Source: Planctomycetota bacterium
GTDB lineage: Bacteria > Planctomycetota > Planctomycetia > Gemmatales > Gemmataceae
Length of the DNA stretch: 59,431 bases
Direction: 5' to 3'
Assembly: GCA_021413735.1 (NCBI GenBank)
Contig: JAIOPV010000221.1
Span: 1-59,431 of the forward strand
The translations under genes were made by a program, and so were the position numbers. Shown piece by piece: positions 7,595-15,189 of the stretch. How positions within the stretch are numbered: position 1 is the first letter of the stretch; every line of letters starts with the position of its first letter. Under the pieces are notes generated by a model, which had not been told where the DNA came from, searched no databases, and saw only the letters and a program-made list of their open reading frames with translations.

Positions 7595-9961
7595 CTACTT
7601 CGGTCTGCGGTAGAAGCGATTCGCGACAACCCCTTCTAGTGCGAGCAGCATCAGCACCGCGATGAGCAACCATGGGAACAGGTCAATCGGCTGATCGACG
7701 ATCACCTTGAGAATGTCCGCGAGCTTCACGTCCTTGCCCAGCGGCGCGACGGTATCCTTGCCTGTCAGATCTTCGATGCCCTCGCTCGGCACCTTGTCCA
7801 GCGTGCTTTCGTCGGCGGGCGAGTTCAGACTGTAGCCGTCTTCCCAGTTCACCGAAGGCACCGACAGCTTGAAGTTGCCCGCGTAGTTCGTTCGTGGCGG
7901 GCTGAGTCGCAGTTCAGTTTGCTTGTCGCCAGCCTCGATCGGTCCGATGTCGGCACCGCCCGGCCCCTGGATGAGCACCTTTGTCCCACGCGGCACGCCA
8001 CCCTTCGGAAGCGGTACAACGACGGTCTGCCCCGCGAGGTAGTTGAAGTTCGCATCGGCCGTGTCGCCAGCGAGATAGCGAGCCAGCAACCACGGGAACA
8101 CCACGGACCACGAGGAATCGGTGATGTCCCAGTAGTTGTTCCACTGATCGTTTGCTGAAGTCATGTCCATGCGTGTCGTGAGCAACACCACGCGACCCTT
8201 CGCCTTCGTCGGGTCTTTCGGGTCCGCGATGCTGCGTTCCAGCACAGCCGGGTGACGGTCGGCAGGTTTCTCGGCGTCGTTGTACGACACCACGACATTC
8301 GCCTCGGGGGCCTTCACCACGTTCCAGTATTTCCAGGCTCGCCGAGGATTCTTCACGGCATCGACGTTGCCCTTCGCCTCCCAGCCCTGGAACGGCTTCA
8401 GCATCGGATGCTGAACGACACGGCCTTCCGGATCGTTGAGATACCATGTCACGCCGGCTTTGCCGTCGCGTGGCGTTTCCCACCCCGGAGCGGACTGCGG
8501 TGGCGGATTGATGTCCCTCGTGCTGATGACGCCCTTGAACGCCCCCGGCATCAGATCCTTGGCAACGGCGTATCCATCCGCCATCAGCTTGCCATCACCG
8601 GGACCAGGACCGTCGCCCGGAATGATGAGTAGTTTCCCACCGGCTTCGACATACGGCCGCAACTTGTCCCACAGCGTATCGAGTGTGCCGTGCTTCTCGC
8701 TCGGGTCCGCGACGCCAAGCAGACACACGACCTCGAACGCCCGGATGTTCTCCTCAAGCGATTTGGCCTTCGGGTCGGGGTTCGGATACTCGACTACAAC
8801 GCGATTGCCGTCTTTCATCTTCACGGCGTCGGGCTTCACGACGAGACAACTGAACTCGCCCTTCGACTGATGCGAGATTTGCCAGAACGCGGCGCTGTCG
8901 GGGTCGTCGGAGATGGTGAGGATTCGCCGAGCTTCGCCGACCTTGAACGTGAGGAACCGCGAGTTGTCGAACATCATTTTGTCGGCGGCGTCGAGACTGA
9001 ACACCACCTGATGCAGCCCTGGCTTCAGGTTCTTGAAGTCGAACGTGAGCGCCTGCGATTGCCCATACGGCACGACCGCCCGACGGCGTTCGACATCCGG
9101 CGAGCCACTGAACTTCGCGAGCACCACGACCTCGACCGGCGGAAGTTCGGCAGGGCCACTTGCCGCCACGGTGACGGTAACCGTGGCGGGCTGATTCGCG
9201 GAAATCACCTGCGGTTTCATCTCCGCCGAGAGGATGCCGACGTTCAACGGCTTCTCGACGCCGACATCGACGACCGCGTGTGCGGGCTTCGGATCGGGAA
9301 TCTTGTCGCGGAGTTTCTTCAGGTCTTCGATCTGTCCGGCATCCCAGCTCGCGGCGGCTCGATCGGTGAAGACGGCGAGCAACTTCGGCAACTTCTCTGC
9401 TTCTTCGATGTCAGGCGCTTCGATCTTGGTGAGCAGTTGGTAGCCGTGTGAAAGGGCCGCGCTGACGGACGCACTTCCGGCCTGTGGCTTGTCGAGTTTC
9501 TCGATTCGCTTGCGAGCGTCCGCCACGGATTCCCAGATGGCGGCATTCGGATCGTCGGTCGTGACGACCGCAATCGGTGACTTGTCGGGGAGTTCATCGA
9601 GGAGTTCGCGTGCTCGGCGACAGGCTTCGGCGAGGCGCGTTTTATCGTTCGCGGTGTAGCCCATGCTGGGGCTGTTGTCGATGACGAGCACGGCCGCGAC
9701 CGGCTGTTCGCCGCGAATGTTGAGGCGGTCACTTCGGAGCGAGGGCTGGTAGAGCGTGAGGCAGAACAGCGCGATGAGGAGCATTCGCATCGCGAGCAGG
9801 ATAAAGTGCCGCAGACGCAGCTTCCGCTGGTTGGTCTTGAGCTTTTGCGTGAGGAAGCGGAACGCCGGGAAATTGAGCCGTTTCGGCTCTTGCTTCATGA
9901 TGAGGTGTAGCAGAATGGGCAGCCCGACGAGAGCGGCCCCGGCGATCAGGATGGCGTTCAT
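7595..9961 (-). CDS. BatA-type membrane protein with von Willebrand factor A domain
   Basis: 788 aa. The N-terminus (LIAGAALVGLPILLHLI, then KRLNFPAFRFL) matches the BatA N-terminal domain, with two membrane segments within the first 80 residues. A VWA domain follows, with the MIDAS motif DNSPSMGYT. A large extracytoplasmic middle region precedes a C-terminal membrane helix (FPWLLIAVLMLLALEGVVA). In planctomycetes such proteins usually sit with a MoxR ATPase and DUF58 protein; those partners are not visible here, so they may lie elsewhere. The role is probably envelope-associated complex assembly, but this is an inference. Start chosen at the ATG giving a complete BatA_N domain. Confidence 0.85.
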   Translation of the reverse strand: MNAILIAGAALVGLPILLHLIMKQEPKRLNFPAFRFLTQKLKTNQRKLRLRHFILLAMRMLLIALFCLTLYQPSLRSDRLNIRGEQPVAAVLVIDNSPSMGYTANDKTRLAEACRRARELLDELPDKSPIAVVTTDDPNAAIWESVADARKRIEKLDKPQAGSASVSAALSHGYQLLTKIEAPDIEEAEKLPKLLAVFTDRAAASWDAGQIEDLKKLRDKIPDPKPAHAVVDVGVEKPLNVGILSAEMKPQVISANQPATVTVTVAASGPAELPPVEVVVLAKFSGSPDVERRRAVVPYGQSQALTFDFKNLKPGLHQVVFSLDAADKMMFDNSRFLTFKVGEARRILTISDDPDSAAFWQISHQSKGEFSCLVVKPDAVKMKDGNRVVVEYPNPDPKAKSLEENIRAFEVVCLLGVADPSEKHGTLDTLWDKLRPYVEAGGKLLIIPGDGPGPGDGKLMADGYAVAKDLMPGAFKGVISTRDINPPPQSAPGWETPRDGKAGVTWYLNDPEGRVVQHPMLKPFQGWEAKGNVDAVKNPRRAWKYWNVVKAPEANVVVSYNDAEKPADRHPAVLERSIADPKDPTKAKGRVVLLTTRMDMTSANDQWNNYWDITDSSWSVVFPWLLARYLAGDTADANFNYLAGQTVVVPLPKGGVPRGTKVLIQGPGGADIGPIEAGDKQTELRLSPPRTNYAGNFKLSVPSVNWEDGYSLNSPADESTLDKVPSEGIEDLTGKDTVAPLGKDVKLADILKVIVDQPIDLFPWLLIAVLMLLALEGVVANRFYRRPK

Positions 9962-10000
9962 GGATGCATTGTAATCGCGATCGGCCGTCGTGGGATGGCG

Positions 10001-10216
10001 TTATCCCGGCTTCGGCCTGCCGTTTTCGTCGAGGCCGTAGCGAGCGAAGATTTCGGCCGGTGCAATCCACACAACTTGTCCATCGCGCGATTCGCAAACC
10101 GAGCGGCCCATCCGTGCGTGTTCCAAGAGGGCATCCTTGGTTGCGAGATAGTGAAGACGGTCGATTGCTGCGTGGTCGATCAGATTAGCTGTCGGCAAGG
10201 TTGCTGGTTCCGCCAT
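10001..10216 (-). CDS. Small partner of zeta-like kinase, candidate antitoxin
   Basis: 71 aa from the ATG at 10216. Its start overlaps the end of the upstream zeta-like gene by 32 bp, so the two are very likely translated together. The core GRSVCESRDGQVVWIAPAEI resembles small proteins that I recall being encoded beside zeta/AAA kinases, with an R-x-G-x-x-V then DGxVVxxxPxxI pattern. An antitoxin role is inferred from size, overlap and this similarity. The classical epsilon antitoxin is a helical bundle encoded upstream, which this is not. Confidence 0.6.
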   Translation of the reverse strand: MAEPATLPTANLIDHAAIDRLHYLATKDALLEHARMGRSVCESRDGQVVWIAPAEIFARYGLDENGRPKPG

Positions 10217-10805
10217 CGTCGGCACTCCTGTTGAAGCGTTCCCAAACATCTTGATCGAGAATCGTGTCGAAGTAGCTGTTGTTGAACGCGAACAATTTTG
10301 AACCGCCATTGCTATTATCATACACCTGCCACGTTGTCACCAGCGGTCGGTACAGTTCGAGAAAGTTACCGACACTGCGAGAGTACCGCCGTCGAATCGT
10401 GTCGTCGGGAACGTGATGGCCTCCTGCCCGGACTCGTTCGGCAACTCGGCCAATCGCCAAACTCGGATCCCGCAGCCAATAGTAGAACAGATGGACCGCA
10501 TATCCGTCGCGTTTCATGTCGGTGATCCAACGGGCATACGTTCGGGCTGCAAGTGTCGTCTCAAACGCGAAACTGCGTCGCGCATTTATCAACGCCCGCA
10601 TATGTTCGAGCATGATTCGCCCTGCGTTCATCGCCTCCGATTCGGGGTCGAACATGTTGAGCCCGCGTGCGATGATGTCCGCATTCGTGAACAACGGAAT
10701 CCGCATCCCCTCTCGCAGAATTCGCTGCGACGCGGTCGTCTTCCCCGCGCCGTTGATGCCACCAAGGATTGCGACTTGTGGTTGCTGGATTGTTTGGGCG
10801 TCCAC
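10185..10805 (-). CDS. Zeta-toxin-like P-loop kinase
   Basis: 206 aa. Walker A is GGINGAGKTTAS at about residues 15-26, followed by FTNADIIARGLN and the SFAFETTLAART segment. This order is typical of the zeta toxin / AAA_33 family. Zeta toxins phosphorylate UDP-N-acetylglucosamine or related sugars and block peptidoglycan synthesis. Chromosomal relatives may have other substrates. The downstream overlapping 71-aa gene is the likely partner. The start at 10805 gives a short lead to the P-loop, as expected. Confidence 0.8.
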   Translation of the reverse strand: MDAQTIQQPQVAILGGINGAGKTTASQRILREGMRIPLFTNADIIARGLNMFDPESEAMNAGRIMLEHMRALINARRSFAFETTLAARTYARWITDMKRDGYAVHLFYYWLRDPSLAIGRVAERVRAGGHHVPDDTIRRRYSRSVGNFLELYRPLVTTWQVYDNSNGGSKLFAFNNSYFDTILDQDVWERFNRSADDGGTSNLADS

Positions 10806-10929
10806 GGTCGTCCTCCAGAATCAGCCAAGTATACACAATGGCACCGCGTAACTGAAAGACCCTTTCCCCTTGTCCGACAGGCCGCGTCGGAGGATCATAG
10901 CCATTCGTCCGTTCAACAGGAGGTTTCTC

Positions 10930-12246
10930 ATGTCCCGCGTATTGTGGGCTTTCGCCCTCGTGGTTCTCGCCAGTCCACTCGCTCATGCAGACGACTGGCC
11001 GCAATGGATGGGGCCGAAACGCGACAACGTCTGGCGCGAAGAAGGCATCATCGACAAGTTCCCCAAGGGCGGGCCGAAAATCGCCTGGCGCACGCCCATC
11101 TCGGCTGGGTATGCAGGGCCAGCCGTTGCGAACGGCAAGGTCTACGTCATGGATCGCCTGCTGGCAAAAGATGCTGCTAACCCCGAGAACCCGTTCGACA
11201 CGAAGAACAAGATCGGTGGCACAGAGCGTGTGCTGTGCCTCGACGCGAAGACCGGTAAAGAACTCTGGAAGCACGAGTACGAGTGCGGTTACCAGATCAG
11301 CTATCCAGCCGGGCCGCGCTGCACACCGATCGTTCACGATGGCAACGTTTACACTCTCGGCGCGATGGGCAACGTGTTCTGTCTGAACGCCGACACGGGC
11401 AAGGTTGTTTGGACCAAGGATCTCGTCAAGGATTACAACACGAAGCCCGCTCTGTGGGGTTACGCGGCACATCCGATCATCGACGGCAAGAAGCTCATCA
11501 CGCTCGCCGGTGGTGAAGGCAGTCACGTTGTCGCGCTCGACACTGCGACTGGCAAGGAAATCTGGAAGGCCGGCACGCAACCACAACAAGGCTATTCACC
11601 GGTGCTCATCACGGAAGCGGGCGGCAAGCGACAGATGATCGTCGCGGGAACGAAGTCGATCTACTCGCTCAATCCGGATACCGGCGAACAGTATTGGACG
11701 ACGCCGTTCGCCGTGGACAACGGTTGCATCGTGATGACGCCTGTGCGGTCCGGCGAGTTCCTGTTCGTCGGCGGCTACAGTGCCAAGAGCACAGTGCTGA
11801 AGCTGTTAGCCGACAAGCCTGGCGTTGAGGTCGTGTGGCAGAACAAGAAGGGGTCGGGTGTATCGCCGGTGAACGTGCAGCCGTTCCTGCAAGACGGCGT
11901 ACTGTACGGTTACGACGACACCGGGAATATGTACGCCGTGGAGATTCCGAGCGGTAAGCGGTTGTGGGATGACGCCGGTCCGGTCGGTGGTGAACCGAAG
12001 GGTTCCGAGACGGCGTTCATGGTCAAGCAGGGCGACCGCTTCTTCTTCTTCGCAGAGACGGGCCACCTCGTGATCGGCAAGCTGACTGCGAAGGGTTACG
12101 AGGAGATCGACCGCGCGAAGGTGCTTGAGCAAACGGAATCCGCGTTTGGCCGGAAGGTCGTGTGGTGCGCGCCGGCGTACTCCGACAAGAAGGCGTTCAT
12201 CCGCAACGGCAAGGAAATCATCTGCGTGGACTTGGCCGCGAAGTAA
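10930..12246 (+). CDS. Exported PQQ-like beta-propeller protein
   Basis: 438 aa from the ATG at 10930, preceded by a clear AGGAGG at 10919-10924. A longer reading upstream lacks a ribosome binding site. A signal peptide (VLWAFALVVLASPLAHA) is followed by DDWPQWMGPKRDNVW, a common start of planctomycete outer-membrane-side propellers. Repeats such as LCLDAKTGKELWKHEY, VFCLNADTGKVVW and VALDTATGKEIWKAG are PQQ-type blades. It may be an enzyme-less scaffold or a BamB-like protein. No dehydrogenase cofactor motif was recognised. It ends 66 bp before a convergent ligase gene. Confidence 0.85.
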   Translation: MSRVLWAFALVVLASPLAHADDWPQWMGPKRDNVWREEGIIDKFPKGGPKIAWRTPISAGYAGPAVANGKVYVMDRLLAKDAANPENPFDTKNKIGGTERVLCLDAKTGKELWKHEYECGYQISYPAGPRCTPIVHDGNVYTLGAMGNVFCLNADTGKVVWTKDLVKDYNTKPALWGYAAHPIIDGKKLITLAGGEGSHVVALDTATGKEIWKAGTQPQQGYSPVLITEAGGKRQMIVAGTKSIYSLNPDTGEQYWTTPFAVDNGCIVMTPVRSGEFLFVGGYSAKSTVLKLLADKPGVEVVWQNKKGSGVSPVNVQPFLQDGVLYGYDDTGNMYAVEIPSGKRLWDDAGPVGGEPKGSETAFMVKQGDRFFFFAETGHLVIGKLTAKGYEEIDRAKVLEQTESAFGRKVVWCAPAYSDKKAFIRNGKEIICVDLAAK

Positions 12247-12264
12247 CCGCAACCCGCATTGATC

Positions 12265-12308
12265 GCCGCTTGCGGCGTAGCGCTCTGGAGCGCTACGCCG
12301 CAAGCGGC
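12265..12308. terminator. Perfect long hairpin, family B palindrome
   Basis: Arms 12265-12285 and 12288-12308 are perfect inverted copies (GCCGCTTGCGGCGTAGCG core) with a 2-nt centre. It sits between convergent stop codons. The same core occurs at 22329-22378, again between convergent genes. It probably ends transcription from both sides. Confidence 0.8.
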
Positions 12309-12312
12309 AAAA

Positions 12313-13827
12313 TCATACTTCGCTGCCGCCCGCCTCGGCCATCCACACCAACCGCGAACGATCGAGCTTCCCCTGATCGGTCACCGGCCAGCGTTCAAGA
12401 TGCGCGAATCCCACCGGCACCGACGCCGCTTCGAGTCTGGCTGCGACCCACGCCCGCAAGCCGTCAGCTCCCGGATCAGTTGCATCAGGATGCAATCGGT
12501 AGAACGCGAACGGAAGCTGTCCGTAACGCTGGCACGACACGCCAACCACCGCAGCTCCTGCCACCGACGGATGAGCTACCAACACTTCCTCAACCATCGA
12601 CGGGGGCACCTTCGTACCACCCCGACAAATCATGTCCTTGTCACGCCCGACGAACCACAAATAGCCGTCGTCATCGGCATACGCCAAGTCGCCCGTGTCG
12701 AGCCAGCCATCCCGCAGCACACGATGCGTTTGGAGCGTATCGTTCCAATAGCCGATCATCAGATCCGGAGTCCGCACAACAATGTGGCCAACCTCCCCAG
12801 GGGGAACATCGTTGACGCCACAAGGCGTGACAAGCCGCACCGCAACGCCTCGCATTGCCAGCCCGATCGAACCCTTCTTCACAGGCCCGCCCCACGGATT
12901 GACCGCGTAGAAACCGGCCTCGGTCATCCCGCACATTTCCAGATGCGGACGCTTCAATACTTCTGCCATGCGTTTGTGGAGTGCGGGCGTCGCCTTGTCG
13001 CCTCCGGTGATCCAGAACCGCAGGCGGCTGTGATCGGCGGCACTCGCCGCTGGGTGTCCGAGCAGGTCGAACGCGAGCCCTGGAATCGAGATGATGTAGC
13101 TTGGGCGGTTGGCGGCGTACTCGTTCCAAAACAGCGTCGGGTTTAGCTTCGGCAACAGCGTCACACGACCGCCAACACGGAGCATCGGGAGCAACTGACT
13201 GAGCAAGACCATCGGCCGACCGGCATCGGCCAGCGTCATCGTCGAATCGGCCGACGTGAGCGACATTTCACCGACGAAGAGATCGACACGCCTGGCCATG
13301 CGGCGCTGGGTATGTGCGACCCCCTTTGGGCGGCTCGTCGTACCAGAGGTATACAGCAACAAACCGATGGGGTCCGTGGCGGTTCGCACGGGTGGAACAG
13401 GCGGACCAGTTAAGAGATCGCTGAACCGCACGCAGTTCGTTGCTTCACCGGTAACGATCGTAATATCGAGTGCAGCCAGAGCCTCTTCGGGCACGGTCGG
13501 GAGCAAGGTTGGCGTGGTGATGAACGCACGGGCCCCGCTGTGTCGCATCGCGTAGCCAACCTGCGGCGGCGCGTATCGGACTGAAATCGAAACAGCGATG
13601 AGTTCTGCTCGTGCCGCGGCGAGAAGAGTCGTGACGAGATCGAAGCCGTTGGGGATCAGCGTGGCGATACGGTCGCCGGGACAGAGGCCAAGTCTGACGA
13701 ATCCGCCCGCGAGTCTGGCTACCCGATCAGCGAGAGCGGCATAGGTAAGAGATTGATTGCCGGCAGTGACCGCGATTCGGTCTGCGTATTTGGTGGCCGA
13801 TTCGTCGAGGATTGTGGCGAAGTCCAT
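12313..13827 (-). CDS. AMP-dependent acyl-CoA synthetase/ligase
   Basis: 504 aa from the ATG at 13827, preceded by GGAGAAGAAG. The ANL-family signatures are in order: the P-loop LLYTSGTTSRPKGVAH near residue 150, YWNDTLQTHRVLRDGWLDTGDLA, the hinge GRDKDMICRGG, and the C-terminal lysine motif as VTDQGKLDR. Such enzymes activate carboxylic acids as acyl-adenylates and transfer them to CoA or a carrier. The short adenylate-forming architecture fits a fatty or aromatic acid-CoA ligase. The exact acid is unknown. It is divergent from the receiver-domain gene with 23 bp between start codons. Confidence 0.88.
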   Translation of the reverse strand: MDFATILDESATKYADRIAVTAGNQSLTYAALADRVARLAGGFVRLGLCPGDRIATLIPNGFDLVTTLLAAARAELIAVSISVRYAPPQVGYAMRHSGARAFITTPTLLPTVPEEALAALDITIVTGEATNCVRFSDLLTGPPVPPVRTATDPIGLLLYTSGTTSRPKGVAHTQRRMARRVDLFVGEMSLTSADSTMTLADAGRPMVLLSQLLPMLRVGGRVTLLPKLNPTLFWNEYAANRPSYIISIPGLAFDLLGHPAASAADHSRLRFWITGGDKATPALHKRMAEVLKRPHLEMCGMTEAGFYAVNPWGGPVKKGSIGLAMRGVAVRLVTPCGVNDVPPGEVGHIVVRTPDLMIGYWNDTLQTHRVLRDGWLDTGDLAYADDDGYLWFVGRDKDMICRGGTKVPPSMVEEVLVAHPSVAGAAVVGVSCQRYGQLPFAFYRLHPDATDPGADGLRAWVAARLEAASVPVGFAHLERWPVTDQGKLDRSRLVWMAEAGGSEV

Positions 13828-13850
13828 CTTCTTCTCCGGGACCAACCAAT

Positions 13851-14246
13851 ATGACGCCCAACCCAATTTCGATTCTGATGATCGACGACCAACCCATCAT
13901 GGCGGCGGCAATCCGTCGATTGCTTGCTCCCGCTACGGACATGATCGTCCATTATTGCCAGGACTCATCGAAGGGGGAAGCCGAGGCGGAAACGCGGAAC
14001 CCTTCACTCGTGATTGTCGATTTTGTGATGCCTGTCGTCAGCGGGTTGGAAGTCGTGCGCCGCCTGCGGGAGAACCCGAAGACTGCCACAGTGCCGATTA
14101 TCATGATGTCGAGTATCGACGACCCGCAGACGAAAGCGGAGGCGTTCAACACGGGGGCGGACGATTACGTCATCAAGTTGCCCGACCCGGTGGAATTGAT
14201 GGCACGCATCCGGGCGTTGCTTCGCCGTGCGAAATGGCATTCATGA
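13851..14246 (+). CDS. Single-domain response regulator (REC)
   Basis: 131 aa from the ATG at 13851, consisting of one receiver domain. The acidic pair is in ILMIDDQP, the phospho-acceptor Asp in LVIVDFVMPV near residue 55, the Thr/Ser switch in IIMMSSIDDP, and the conserved Lys in YVIKLPDP. There is no output domain, so it probably acts through protein contact. No kinase gene is adjacent. It lies 75 bp upstream of the winged-helix/ATPase pair on the same strand. Whether it belongs to that pair is an open question. Confidence 0.88.
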   Translation: MTPNPISILMIDDQPIMAAAIRRLLAPATDMIVHYCQDSSKGEAEAETRNPSLVIVDFVMPVVSGLEVVRRLRENPKTATVPIIMMSSIDDPQTKAEAFNTGADDYVIKLPDPVELMARIRALLRRAKWHS

Positions 14247-14321
14247 TCGGGGTTGCAACTGCTTTGCCGTTTCCTTTACGATGCTCGCAAGCATTCCCTT
14301 GCACCGCATGGAAGCGGACTC

Positions 14322-15173
14322 GTGGCCGACAAGATCACACAACAACTCCTCGACGCGCTGACCAAGGCTGCCGCCCATCCGGGTGGCCTGCCACTTCATG
14401 CGAACAAGACCGAGCCGGGATTATTCCAGGCCACCAGTGCCGCGAAGCCAGCCGCCGAGAAGTGCCTGGCTGATCGCTTCGTGAAGGTCGTCGGCTCCGA
14501 GCAACTCAAGGGGAAGACTTCTCGCGACTTGTATGGCCTGACCGACGCGGGCTGGGATTTTCTGCTCGCTCAGGTGAACCCGAAGCAGGTGCTTGAGGAC
14601 TTCGTGCGGGTGCTGGAAGACCGTCGTGGCGAGGTCGGCGAACTGCTCGTCACCGCTCGGCAGATGGCCGACAGCCTGCAAGGGCTGAAGGAGGCCGTTT
14701 CGCGAGTGTTGCCCGTCGTGAGTGCATCGCGGATACCTCAACCAAGTTACCCCAATCGGCTGGCAGAACCTAACCCCCAAACCCCCTTCCCTAAGAAGGA
14801 AGGGGGCTTTGATTTGAGCCCTTCTCCCCTTGGGGGAGGGGTTGGGGAGGGGTCTTCGGAACCCGAACCCGTTCCCACGGCGGTTGCGGTTCTCGATGAG
14901 GCACCGGCAGTCGAACTCGCACCGATCATCCTGGCGCGGCTGGCCGATTGGTCCGAGGCCACGGATTGCACGCTACCGGAGTTGTTTCGTTCGCTCTCCT
15001 TGCTCGATTCGCCGCCAACGATTGGCGAGTTCCATGATTGTCTTCGTGCGTTGGCTGCTGATGGAATGATTAGTTTGCCCGCGTGGACTGGGCCACTCTA
15101 CGCGATGCCAGAACCGGCTTACGCCATGATGAACGGCCACGGGATCGCCTACTACGCTTCGCTTCGCGGTTGA
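14322..15173 (+). CDS. Winged-helix-like protein paired with P-loop ATPase
   Basis: 283 aa from a GTG at 14322 preceded by GGAAG at 14310-14314; a TTG at 14253 is possible but has no better signal. I do not recognise a named family. Residues 1-80 look like a winged helix ending in DLYGLTDAGWDFLL, followed by a helical segment likely to form a coiled coil (VLEDFVRVLEDRRGEVGELL). A second wHTH-like region lies near the C-terminus (TIGEFHDCLRALAADGMISL). Between them, about residues 147-178 are encoded by a palindromic repeat kept in frame. The stop is 16 bp before the ATPase start, so the two genes probably form an operon. Confidence 0.6.
   Translation: MADKITQQLLDALTKAAAHPGGLPLHANKTEPGLFQATSAAKPAAEKCLADRFVKVVGSEQLKGKTSRDLYGLTDAGWDFLLAQVNPKQVLEDFVRVLEDRRGEVGELLVTARQMADSLQGLKEAVSRVLPVVSASRIPQPSYPNRLAEPNPQTPFPKKEGGFDLSPSPLGGGVGEGSSEPEPVPTAVAVLDEAPAVELAPIILARLADWSEATDCTLPELFRSLSLLDSPPTIGEFHDCLRALAADGMISLPAWTGPLYAMPEPAYAMMNGHGIAYYASLRG
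14770..14854. repeat. Palindromic element inside the winged-helix-like gene, in frame
   Basis: Two adjacent hairpins: CCCCCTTCCCT AAG AAGGAAGGGGG, then CCCTTCTCCCC TT GGGGGAGGGG followed by a G-rich tail. It adds a Pro/Gly/Ser-rich stretch between two predicted folded parts of the protein. It is related in style to family A elements but differs in sequence. Confidence 0.8.
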
Positions 15174-15189
15174 ACACGGAGGTTCGACA

